A DNA stretch of 54,474 bases from Gemmatimonadaceae bacterium. GTDB taxonomy: Bacteria > Gemmatimonadota > Gemmatimonadetes > Gemmatimonadales > Gemmatimonadaceae. The DNA lies in assembly GCA_025362635.1 (NCBI GenBank), contig JANYFO010000298.1, positions 1 through 54,474 on the forward strand, in the 5' to 3' direction. The notes under the pieces were generated by a model. It searched no databases and was not told the DNA's origin. It saw only the letters and a list, made by a program, of their open reading frames with translations. A program made the position numbers and the translations under genes. This document shows positions 39,622 to 48,577 of the stretch, one piece after another. Within the stretch, counting starts at the first letter, position 1. The number at the start of each line of letters is the position of its first letter.

Positions 39622-40268
39622 ATATTCAGGTTGCAGGCGAGTCGGTGGTGTTGCTCCCACACCGTGCGCTGTTTGTACCATCGCTGCGCACGGTGTTGGT
39701 TGCTGATATGCACTGGGGCAAAGCCGCTGCGTTTCGCGCTGCGCACATTCCCATTCCGTCCGGCACCACCGCAAACGATCTGACGCGGTTAAGCGATGTG
39801 CTGGACATCACGCAGGCGCAGCAACTCATTGTACTGGGCGACCTACTTCACGCACGCGCGGGTCGGCACGCGTCTGTGTTACAAGCGATCGCAGAGTGGC
39901 GAGTGCAACATGCGCATGTGCAGATGCAGCTGGTGCGAGGAAATCATGACGCGCACGCCGGCGATCCACCGACCGCCCTAAACATTACCTGCGTTGACGC
40001 GCCATTCGTGCTTGGCCCGTTTGCTTGTGCGCATTATCCGGAATTGAGTGCTGCTGGCTATGCGCTTGCCGGTCATCTGCATCCGCATGTCACTCTGCGC
40101 GGGCGAGGCCGGCAATCGATGCGTCTCCCGTGCTTTGTGTTTGGTGAGCACGTCGGCGTGTTGCCAGCGTTCTCAAGCTTTTCGGGGGGTGGAATGTATG
40201 TGCAAACACCAAATGACAGGATCTTTGCGATTGCGGATGATCAGGTGATGGCTGTTTGCAACAAATGA
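39618..40268 (+). CDS. Ligase-associated metallophosphoesterase (MPE/PdeM-like)
   Basis: 'LVADMHWGKAAAFR', 'LIVLGDLLHAR', 'LVRGNHDAHAG', 'GHLHPHV'. Confidence 0.9.
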   Translation: MNIQVAGESVVLLPHRALFVPSLRTVLVADMHWGKAAAFRAAHIPIPSGTTANDLTRLSDVLDITQAQQLIVLGDLLHARAGRHASVLQAIAEWRVQHAHVQMQLVRGNHDAHAGDPPTALNITCVDAPFVLGPFACAHYPELSAAGYALAGHLHPHVTLRGRGRQSMRLPCFVFGEHVGVLPAFSSFSGGGMYVQTPNDRIFAIADDQVMAVCNK

Positions 40269-40344
40269 GCAAATTAGAGGGACAATGTCGGGATGATGTT
40301 CATCTAATCACATGCCAATTAACGCTCACTCGCGTCAATCGCAA

Positions 40345-40734
40345 TCAGCCGTCCCTGTTCGATTCCGGCGAGCGAATCGCCGCGCGATACAACCACCACA
40401 TGATGAGTGGCTGAATCGGTAGTCGCGCCCACAACCCCGCGATGAGCCACGCGCTTTCTCCCGAGGCGCTCGCCATCTGCAGCATATGCACATTGGCCGG
40501 GAACACCGCCGCGAGGAGCGCAATCAACCCCCAAGCCGCCGCTCGGCGCGTTTTCGGCCAGAGCAATCCAATCGCACCGGCGAGTTCTGCCACGCCGCTG
40601 ATTTGCACAGCCAATGCAGCGTTGGGCACCCATGGAGGCACGATGCGTTCAAAAAAGCGATGCCCGAGAAAATGAAAAACGCCCGCCGCGCCAAACAGCA
40701 GCACTGCGGGCATCACGTTACGGAGTCGCGTCAT
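40345..40734 (-). CDS. DoxX-like small membrane protein
   Basis: Four TM segments; 'FERIVPPWVPNAALAVQISGVAELAGAIGLLWP'. Start at 40734 overlaps the upstream HlyIII stop. Confidence 0.75.
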   Translation of the reverse strand: MTRLRNVMPAVLLFGAAGVFHFLGHRFFERIVPPWVPNAALAVQISGVAELAGAIGLLWPKTRRAAAWGLIALLAAVFPANVHMLQMASASGESAWLIAGLWARLPIQPLIMWWLYRAAIRSPESNRDG

Positions 40735-41378
40735 CTCGCAGCCGGGGCCGCGTACCAAAGCACTGCGAAGAAATGACACGCACTGCCACCCAATACAAAG
40801 AGATGCCACACTGGGTGCGACCAGCTACGCTTCGCGAGGTAAAACACGCAGCCGCCCGTGTAACACAAACCACCCGCGCCCAACAACATCAGTCCTGCAC
40901 TCGGCAACGCGTCCATGAGCGGCTTGAGCGCGATAATGATGACCCAGCCCATCGCGATATACATCGCCGTCGATGCGCGTTGAAAACGCGGACCAAATTT
41001 TAATTTGAAGAGCACGCCCAGCGCCGCGAGTGTCCACACGATGCCAAAGAGTGACCATCCCCATGCACCACGTAGCACGCCCAAGGTGAACGGCGTGTAC
41101 GTCCCCGCGATGAGTAAATAAATGGCCGCATGATCCACGACGCGCAGTCGCTGCTTGAGCGTTGGATGCGGAATAGCGTGATAAAGAGTGGACGCGGCGT
41201 ACAACGCGACTAACGTGGCACCAAACACACTGGCACCAATCACCATCAGTCGCTCGCCGCGCGCCATCGCCGCAAGGACCAAGATCGGCAAGCCAACAAG
41301 ACTCGCCAATAGACCAATACCATGTGTGACGGTGTTGGCAATTTCTTCGCGAGGCGAGGCGATGCGGTGTTCACTCAT
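40731..41378 (-). CDS. Hemolysin III / PAQR-family membrane protein
   Basis: 'REEIANTVTHGIGLLASLVGLPILV', 'ALYAASTLYHAIPHP', 'DHAAIYLLIAGTYTPFTL', 'SHPVWHLFVLGGSACHF'. Confidence 0.93.
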   Translation of the reverse strand: MSEHRIASPREEIANTVTHGIGLLASLVGLPILVLAAMARGERLMVIGASVFGATLVALYAASTLYHAIPHPTLKQRLRVVDHAAIYLLIAGTYTPFTLGVLRGAWGWSLFGIVWTLAALGVLFKLKFGPRFQRASTAMYIAMGWVIIIALKPLMDALPSAGLMLLGAGGLCYTGGCVFYLAKRSWSHPVWHLFVLGGSACHFFAVLWYAAPAAR

Positions 41379-41392
41379 AGGCTAAATCTATC

Positions 41393-42802
41393 TTACTTCG
41401 CGTTCTTCGTCCAAATCACGAGCGAACCACACTGATTGATGCCGAGAAATTGCGCTGGGATTTCAGCCGCATGTGTGTAGACCTCCACGCCATAGACTTC
41501 TTCGGGCCGAATGAGCGTCAGTTCATCCACAGTAGAGGGGCGTCCATCGAGATACACCGATGGCACGCACACGGAGGGACCGCGTTCGATCGTAATGCTC
41601 GTGCTCATGTTGCGACGTTGAATTCGCAACGAGGGAAGACCCTGCAGCACACTAACCATATCGGGTCGATTTTCTATGTCGCGATCAGTCAAAAAGTAGC
41701 CGCCTCCCACTTTTTTGCGTTCCTCAAATCCTTTACGCGCAACATTTGACGCACGCTCGGCTTTGACGTCGACCTTCGCGAGAACCGTGGCGGCGGGGAG
41801 CGTAATATTGCTTTCCGTTACCTGTCCGGGTCGAAGGTCAACCTGCACTGTTTGCGGTCCATATCCAAGTTTGCGCGCGCGCAGAATTTGTGTACCCGCT
41901 GGTAGTCCCGCTAATACGTACTTTCCATCAACATCTGTGCGTGTCGTTGTATCCGCACTTGGCGCGGTGATGAATGTGTTGCCCTGCGGTACGCCATTTC
42001 CGTCACGCACCGTTCCACGAACGCTTGCCGTACCGCGGAGTCGTACAGATGGCGCGAGCGTTGGTGCGCCCATTCGCGATGTTGATCGCGTCAACGTCGC
42101 TGCCGCCGGTACAAGTTCTGTGCTGACTAAGAAATCGCGATGCGCAATACGAATTGGGTACAACACAAAGTCTATCGCATTACTGGTCATCGGGCCGGCG
42201 TCGACTTCTGCCGTGACCGTGATGTCTGTCGGCAATCCGCACGCAACGTAGTTGCCAAGACTGTCGCTGCGCACCACCTGCACTGGACGATTCATCGCCA
42301 GTGATTTTCCGTTCGTTTCCATGGCTACCCATGAAAACACGGCCCGCGCACCGCGTAACCGAGTATCCGTCTGTGCATTGCTGATTCCGCCGTACACAAT
42401 ACCGCTATCCGTGCGCGAGACGAGCGTGCGGGGACACAGTGTTCGCCACAACGTCGCGAACGACGGTACGCCCAACGTGAGCGTTGCCTCCGTGTTTGCG
42501 ACGACCTGCACGCTACTGATCATCCCCGACAATCCCAGCGAATCGAGGAGCGGCGTGGAATAGCTGACGGACTGTTTACCGACCGGCACACTGTCGACAA
42601 AAAATTCGCCGAGATCGTTGGAGATGCCAAGTTTTGTTGAACCAGAGATGAACACGGTCGCGCCACGCAATGGCCTGTTGGACAAGCTGTCGTAAATTGC
42701 GCCGCGCACTTTTCCCGTGCCTTGCGCACGCCCGATTGCAGGAAGCATCACGGCGAGGAGCAGTGTGCTGACTTGTTGAATTCGTCTCACCACGCGCGCC
42801 AT
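41393..42802 (-). CDS. Carboxypeptidase-regulatory-like repeat protein ending in a TonB plug-like domain
   Basis: Signal peptide; 'VRGAIYDSLSNRPLRGATVFI' and 'VRGTVRDGNGVPQGNTFI' repeats; C-terminal 'VCVPSVYLDGRPSTVDELTLIRPEEVYGVEVYTHAAEIPAQFLGINQCGSLVIWTK'. Confidence 0.8.
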   Translation of the reverse strand: MARVVRRIQQVSTLLLAVMLPAIGRAQGTGKVRGAIYDSLSNRPLRGATVFISGSTKLGISNDLGEFFVDSVPVGKQSVSYSTPLLDSLGLSGMISSVQVVANTEATLTLGVPSFATLWRTLCPRTLVSRTDSGIVYGGISNAQTDTRLRGARAVFSWVAMETNGKSLAMNRPVQVVRSDSLGNYVACGLPTDITVTAEVDAGPMTSNAIDFVLYPIRIAHRDFLVSTELVPAAATLTRSTSRMGAPTLAPSVRLRGTASVRGTVRDGNGVPQGNTFITAPSADTTTRTDVDGKYVLAGLPAGTQILRARKLGYGPQTVQVDLRPGQVTESNITLPAATVLAKVDVKAERASNVARKGFEERKKVGGGYFLTDRDIENRPDMVSVLQGLPSLRIQRRNMSTSITIERGPSVCVPSVYLDGRPSTVDELTLIRPEEVYGVEVYTHAAEIPAQFLGINQCGSLVIWTKNAK

Positions 42803-42805
42803 CTG

Positions 42806-44089
42806 TTATCGCCGTTTGGGTGTGTCTACTTCGAGGGTCATCGCCGCCAACATGCGCTGCACAAATCCATCGACCGCACCGTTCTCGATCCATCGCACCA
42901 CCGCAACCACGTCATTCACCGGATCGACGTAGATAATGTTTGTGCCATTGCCCACATGCACAAAAGCCGCCGCCGGCGCACTCGGCACATACTTTCGATC
43001 GGTATTCAAAAACCAGTTCATGTAACCGTACGTCGGTTGCGCGGGCGTTGGCGTGAGTGATTGCCGCACCCACGTCTCTGACAGCAGACGCTTGTCCTTC
43101 CACTGCCCGCGGCGAAGCGTCAGCAATCCGAACCGCGCCATATCACGCGCGTTTATGAACACGCCGCCGCCCCAGTGTCCGCCGCCACTCACCGATTGTA
43201 CCGCGCGACCATCCAGCACGATCCATGAGTTGTCATATCCATACCAGCGCCACGTTGACGAAGCGCCGATCGGATCCATGATCTGTTCGCGCAGCACCTC
43301 TGGCAACGGCTTGCGCCAAACGTTGAGCGCCGCGAGTGCCAATGCATTGACGCGCACGTCGTTGTATTCGTAGACGCTGCCGGGTTCGACGCGCGGGCGA
43401 TTAATCCACGTATTCGGTGCATTGGCAGGCGACGGACGATCCGCCCACTCAGGCTTACCCCACAACGTGCCTTCCCAATCGCTCACTTGTCGCAACATAT
43501 GATCCCACGTGAGTCGCCGATTGTGCGGCGTCTCAAACGGCATCAACCATTTCCCGTTAGACGGAGCCTCCGCGCCTAATCCCTGTACCGGTGCTGCCAT
43601 TGCCAGTATCGGCCCGAGGCTCTTTGCAACCGTATCGTTGACACTGCGAATCAGCCCTTTGTCAAAGGCCACACCGATTATGGTGGACAACAAACTCTTC
43701 GTCACACTGTGCGTCATCTCCACCGCCGTCGGGTCCCCCCACTCGGCCACGACATATCCGTGTCGCACAATGACGCCCGTCGGTGCCCCGCGTGCGGCGA
43801 TCGGACCAACAGCGGCGCCAAACGGTTCGCGTCCAAATGTGAGATAGTGATTGACCTCGAGGTCGCGCGAGCCTTTCGCTTCGTTCGCAATAGCGAAGAC
43901 AATCGCATCCGCAAGCTTGGTAGAGTCGAAACCAACTTGCATCGCACGACGCCGCTCCCACGCGTTGCCCGCGTCAGGATAGTACGCGTTTGCGGGTACC
44001 GTCCATACCGGCGCGGATTGCGCAATTGCCGCGCGCGTCACGCAGAGCATGACGGCCGCCATCGCAAGGTGTTGGATGTTGCGCCTCAC
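42806..44089 (-). CDS. Serine hydrolase (class C beta-lactamase-like)
   Basis: 'EMTHSVTKSLLSTIIGVAFDKG' (SxxK), 'YEYNDVRVNALAL' (YxN), 'GGGHWGGGVFINARDMARFG'. Confidence 0.9.
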   Translation of the reverse strand: MRRNIQHLAMAAVMLCVTRAAIAQSAPVWTVPANAYYPDAGNAWERRRAMQVGFDSTKLADAIVFAIANEAKGSRDLEVNHYLTFGREPFGAAVGPIAARGAPTGVIVRHGYVVAEWGDPTAVEMTHSVTKSLLSTIIGVAFDKGLIRSVNDTVAKSLGPILAMAAPVQGLGAEAPSNGKWLMPFETPHNRRLTWDHMLRQVSDWEGTLWGKPEWADRPSPANAPNTWINRPRVEPGSVYEYNDVRVNALALAALNVWRKPLPEVLREQIMDPIGASSTWRWYGYDNSWIVLDGRAVQSVSGGGHWGGGVFINARDMARFGLLTLRRGQWKDKRLLSETWVRQSLTPTPAQPTYGYMNWFLNTDRKYVPSAPAAAFVHVGNGTNIIYVDPVNDVVAVVRWIENGAVDGFVQRMLAAMTLEVDTPKRR

Positions 44090-47000
44090 AGAATCGGCCC
44101 CTTCTTTTTGGCTGGTATGATGACGCCCGAGATTTTTCCTGCGGCGAGCAATGCGTTGAACGCGTTGACGTCTTGCGTCTCCACCAATTCCACTTCAGCG
44201 CGCATCGTCGACCACATTTTCTCCAGTTCCACTAAGCGCTCACGTACGGGTTTGGTGAGAACAGGGTTGCCCTCCACTTGGCCGAGCAAAAACCCGTACT
44301 GACCGTTTATACCGTTCGCAAAGTTGATGATATCTTGCCCGTTTGTCGCTTTTGTCGTCAACCGCGGATCAAGCTTTTCCAGCTTCCCCGTTAATGCACG
44401 CCCAGCTTTCGCTACCGTATCGGCGTTCGTCGCTTCTTTCGCGCGCGAGGTAAACGATTGCACCTGTGTGCGCAGATCGCGCAAACGCAGCACGGCATCA
44501 TGAATTTCCGTGATGCGATTGGCTAACAACGAAGACACCGAATCACGTTCAGCCACCACTGCCGCAGGCGTGGTAATACGCGGGTCCTGCAACACATCAA
44601 ACGCTGCCGAACGCGAGGTCGCGCCAGCGGTTACGCGCACGACATAGCGACCGGGTGACACACGCGCACCACCATCCGATGGTGCCCCGAACAACACGAT
44701 GCCGGCGATGCGCGTGGGCGCAGCGCGACGCAGGTTCCACGTGAATGCATTCAGTCCGGCCTTGGCCGTGAGACGATTAATCGAATCACCCTTCGTCGCA
44801 ACGGTGCGCATGACGACGCCCTTCGCATCAAGAAATTCAATCGTCACCGCCGTCGCCGTGTCGGGTGCTGTGGCCAAACGAAAGAAGACAGTCGCACCAT
44901 ACGACGGGTTACGACCTGCATTGCGCGCCGGGCCTGCGCCACCACCAGCCAGCACGGCCGATCGCGGCGTATAGAGATGAAGCGCCGCATTGGTGATCGA
45001 GTCGGCACGCTGACGGATCACAGAGAGATCATCCATGATCCAAAACGCGCGTCCTTCCGTTGCGGCGATGAGGTCGCCGTGCTTCACCTTGAGATCGGTG
45101 ACGGGCGTAACCGGAAAGCCACCAACAAATGGCAACCAATGTGCGCCGCCGTCGTACGAGACATACACACCCGTTTCCGTGCCCGCGTACAGCAATCCGC
45201 GTCGTTCCGGATCTTCACGCACGACGCGCACCGGTTCGTTATCTCGAAGTCCGGCCACCAAACGCGTCCATGACTTTCCATAGTCGGTTGAGCGAAATAC
45301 GTGCGCCGTTGCATCACCGACACGATCTTTTCGATACGCGACATACACCGTTGCAGGATCAAACGGTGAGACCTCAATCTCATTTACCAAGCCATCGCCC
45401 CACGCTGGCGAGGTGACGTTGCTCCAACTTTTGCCACCATCGCGCGTCAATTGAATGAGTCCGTCGTCGGTCCCGACATACAAGGTATTGGCGTCATGCG
45501 GCGACTCTTGAATGGTCACGATCGTCGCGTACACTTCGCCGCCCGCCCCTTCATTTGTAATTGGTGCGCCGCCCCATCCTTGACGCGTTTTATCGTTGTG
45601 CGTGAGATCCGGAGAAATCGGGGTCCAGCTCGTGCCGCGATCGGTTGTTTTGAACAACACATTGCCGCCCTGATAGATCACATTGTCGTCGTGCGGTGAC
45701 ACAAGAATCGGTGCCGTCCAATTGAAGCGATACCGCGTCTTATCGGTGGGTTCGGTGAGATTGAGCGCCGGCCATGGCATGATCGCACGCGTCACTCCGA
45801 TTGTTGCGTCGAGTTCTTCGACAATGCCTTGATAGCATCCACCGTACACGAACTGCGGATGCTTCGCACTCACACCCATATTCGCACTCTCGCACCCAGG
45901 GCCCTCAATCCAATCGCGCATGCCGATTGACCCGCCCTCCGTGCGACTCTTGATAATCACGGACGAATTGTCCTGCTGTCCGCCATACAGTTTGTACGGA
46001 AACGCATCGTCAACAGCGACGTGATAGAACTGCGCCGTTGGCTGATTGTCCTGCGTGCTCCAACTCTTGCCACCATCCAGTGACACCGATCCACCACCGT
46101 CGTTGGCGTTCGCGACGTACCGACTGTCGAGCGGATTAATCCACAGCTGGTGATTGTCGCCGTGCATCGCGTTCACGGTTTGAAATGTGCGCCCACCGTC
46201 GATGGACCGCATCACCGGCGCATTCATCACCCAGACGACGTCCGCGTTTTTCGGATCGGCGGTCACGTTCATGTAGTACCATGAGCGCGTTTGTATGAGC
46301 CGGTCACCCGACAACAAGCGCCACGTTGCGCCTGCGTCATCCGAACGAAACAGACCACCGTTCTCCGCTTCAACAATGGCGTACACGCGATCGGGGTTTG
46401 CCGGTGACACCGCAACACCAATCTTGCCCATCAATTTTGGTAACCCTTCGCTCAACCGCTTCCACGTGTCGCCGCCGTCCAGCGACTTCCAAATGCCGCT
46501 GCCTGCACCACCGCTGCGCACTTGCCACGGAAAGCGCTGCGCGTCCCAGAACGCCGCGTACAAAATGCGCGGATTTGTTGCGTCCATCGACAAATCACTC
46601 GCGCCACTCAGCGTGTTGTCACCCTTCAAAACGAGCGTCCAACTCTTGCCGCCGTCTTTCGTGCGATAAATGCCGCGATCGGCCGTGCCCTTCCATCGAT
46701 CTCCCTGCGCGGCGACATACACAATGTCGGGATCCGTTGGGTGAATGCGCACCGCAGAAATCTGCCGAGTGGCTGCGAGGCCAACATTCGTCCAGGTGCG
46801 CCCTTGATCGGTGCTTCGATAAACTCCGTCGCCGTAGGTCGACGACTGACCGCGCACGGCATGCTCCCCGGTGCCGACGTACAGCACATTTGGGTCCGAT
46901 GGCGCAACGGCAATCGCGCCAATGGAGCTGGTCTTAAAAAATCCGTCGGAGATGTTGCGCCAATTATTGCCCGCGTCATCCGTGCGCCACACACCGCCGC

Positions 47001-47244
47001 CCGTGTAACCCACGAAATACGTCATCGGTTGCGAGGCTATGCCGGCAATTGTATTGGCGCGCCCGCCGCGCCATGGACCAATATTGCGCCACGTCATCGC
47101 AGCAAATGTCGCCGAGTCAAGGTTCGTGGGCGAGGCCGTCGTCGTGGTCAATTTCGCGGCACTTTGCGTAAATGCGACGACGGGAACGGAAGCGCCAGAC
47201 AGTACAATCAGAGCGGCGGCAGACGAGCGGCGAAGAAAGCGCAT
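44086..47244 (-). CDS. VPS10/sortilin-like BNR-repeat secreted protein (paralogue of 24868-28164)
   Basis: 'MTWRNIGPWRGGRANTIAGIASQPMTYFVGYTGGGVWRTDDAGNNWRNISDGFF', repeated 'DGG.SW' motifs, same domain order as the 24868-28164 protein. ATGA overlap with the serine hydrolase. Confidence 0.88.
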   Translation of the reverse strand: MRFLRRSSAAALIVLSGASVPVVAFTQSAAKLTTTTASPTNLDSATFAAMTWRNIGPWRGGRANTIAGIASQPMTYFVGYTGGGVWRTDDAGNNWRNISDGFFKTSSIGAIAVAPSDPNVLYVGTGEHAVRGQSSTYGDGVYRSTDQGRTWTNVGLAATRQISAVRIHPTDPDIVYVAAQGDRWKGTADRGIYRTKDGGKSWTLVLKGDNTLSGASDLSMDATNPRILYAAFWDAQRFPWQVRSGGAGSGIWKSLDGGDTWKRLSEGLPKLMGKIGVAVSPANPDRVYAIVEAENGGLFRSDDAGATWRLLSGDRLIQTRSWYYMNVTADPKNADVVWVMNAPVMRSIDGGRTFQTVNAMHGDNHQLWINPLDSRYVANANDGGGSVSLDGGKSWSTQDNQPTAQFYHVAVDDAFPYKLYGGQQDNSSVIIKSRTEGGSIGMRDWIEGPGCESANMGVSAKHPQFVYGGCYQGIVEELDATIGVTRAIMPWPALNLTEPTDKTRYRFNWTAPILVSPHDDNVIYQGGNVLFKTTDRGTSWTPISPDLTHNDKTRQGWGGAPITNEGAGGEVYATIVTIQESPHDANTLYVGTDDGLIQLTRDGGKSWSNVTSPAWGDGLVNEIEVSPFDPATVYVAYRKDRVGDATAHVFRSTDYGKSWTRLVAGLRDNEPVRVVREDPERRGLLYAGTETGVYVSYDGGAHWLPFVGGFPVTPVTDLKVKHGDLIAATEGRAFWIMDDLSVIRQRADSITNAALHLYTPRSAVLAGGGAGPARNAGRNPSYGATVFFRLATAPDTATAVTIEFLDAKGVVMRTVATKGDSINRLTAKAGLNAFTWNLRRAAPTRIAGIVLFGAPSDGGARVSPGRYVVRVTAGATSRSAAFDVLQDPRITTPAAVVAERDSVSSLLANRITEIHDAVLRLRDLRTQVQSFTSRAKEATNADTVAKAGRALTGKLEKLDPRLTTKATNGQDIINFANGINGQYGFLLGQVEGNPVLTKPVRERLVELEKMWSTMRAEVELVETQDVNAFNALLAAGKISGVIIPAKKKGPIL

Positions 47245-47299
47245 GGGTACGGGGTTGAGGATGCGAAGAAGTTAGCGTCCGCGACCGATACTTTCCTCC

Positions 47300-48568
47300 A
47301 TGAGCGACACTCTTCCGTTCACCGTCCCTACGACGGCCATCGCCACACGCACCAAACGCCGCGCCACCGACATCTCCGGCGCTCGGCTCGGCCGCGCTAT
47401 GCTGAGCTACATCGCGGTCATGATGGCGATCATTACGTTGGCGCCGTTTCGATTTGCAGCGGCGCCGGTACACGGACTGACGGAGCTGTGGACGTGGTCC
47501 GACATCGTCATGAATGTCGTCATGTTTATGCCAATCGGATTTCTTTTTCAATTAACGAGACCGAGTGGATCGCTGGCAAAATGGTGGCAAGTCTTGCTTC
47601 TTGGCGCAGCGTTGAGCGGGTGTATTGAGACGGCGCAATTATTTGAAGCGGAACGCTATTCCTCCCTGTTCGACGTCGCGACCAACGCGATTGGAGCGGC
47701 CGTTGGTGCCGTTTTGTATGGTCTTGTGCTCAAGCGAATGGAAGGCGACAACACGGTGCGCGCGTTGGCACTCGAACTGCCGCTCATGGGACTCGTGTAT
47801 CTCCTTGTGCCGCTCATGTGGTTGACGGGTTTGGCGAGCAACGGTGGCTCGCGCACTTGGTTGGTCTTGTTGGTCGCCGCGTTTGCTGGTGGCGTGTTGG
47901 GCACGGTGCACGCCGCGTATCTCGCACCGGCCCGCGGCATTGGCCGCCCGTGGCTCCTCGTCGCCGCCCTCGTGTGGTTTGCGGTGGCGATGTTGCCCGG
48001 TGCAATCCGCGATCCCAGCATCCTGCTAGCCGGTGCCACGCTCACGGTTGGCGTGGCGTGGCTGCGGAGTATCGCCACGGCGCGCGCACGCGCAGTGTCT
48101 GGCAATCGTCGATTCGAACTCACCACGTTGCGACTCGTGTTGCCACTCTTCGCCGCGTATCTCGCGCTTTCGTCATTGTGGCCGTTGGATGGTGCTGGCA
48201 TTGTTTGGCACGGCACGGGAGCGCTGTTCGAAATGGGCGACGCTATGTCTACCACGCGCATCTTTCTCGCGCTCGAACACGTGGCTGCATTCACTTTGGT
48301 TGGCTACATCATTGCTGAATTTCACGGTCGTGAATCACTGCGCTATCGCGATATTGCGCAACGCGTGACCGGGTGGGGCGCTGGGATTTCTATGCTGTTA
48401 GAAGCAACGAGAGGCTGGCACCCGCAATACGGGGCCAGCCTCCTTATGCTCATCTTGTCAATCGGTGCGAGTGCGTTTGGTGGACTGTTGTATCAGCTAC
48501 AACGCGACCACGTTCGCGCACTCCTCACACGCCGTCAGCCGCGCGGCACTCGTAACGCGTCGAGATAA
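47300..48568 (+). CDS. VanZ-like membrane protein
   Basis: 'WSDIVMNVVMFMPIGFLFQL...LGAALSGCIETAQLFEAERYSSLFDVATNAIGAAVG' matches VanZ. Confidence 0.85.
   Translation: MSDTLPFTVPTTAIATRTKRRATDISGARLGRAMLSYIAVMMAIITLAPFRFAAAPVHGLTELWTWSDIVMNVVMFMPIGFLFQLTRPSGSLAKWWQVLLLGAALSGCIETAQLFEAERYSSLFDVATNAIGAAVGAVLYGLVLKRMEGDNTVRALALELPLMGLVYLLVPLMWLTGLASNGGSRTWLVLLVAAFAGGVLGTVHAAYLAPARGIGRPWLLVAALVWFAVAMLPGAIRDPSILLAGATLTVGVAWLRSIATARARAVSGNRRFELTTLRLVLPLFAAYLALSSLWPLDGAGIVWHGTGALFEMGDAMSTTRIFLALEHVAAFTLVGYIIAEFHGRESLRYRDIAQRVTGWGAGISMLLEATRGWHPQYGASLLMLILSIGASAFGGLLYQLQRDHVRALLTRRQPRGTRNASR
48411..48442. repeat. Intragenic hairpin GAGGCTGGCaCCC-gcaatac-GGGGCCAGCCTC
   Basis: 12-bp stem with one bulged A, inside the VanZ-like CDS. 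Confidence 0.7.
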
Positions 48569-48577
48569 TTGTTCGCG

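Noticed and set aside
46522-47628. 368-aa plus-strand ORF overlapping VPS10 and VanZ genes
   Set aside because: Arg/His-rich shadow frame overlapping two convincing CDSs on opposite strands.
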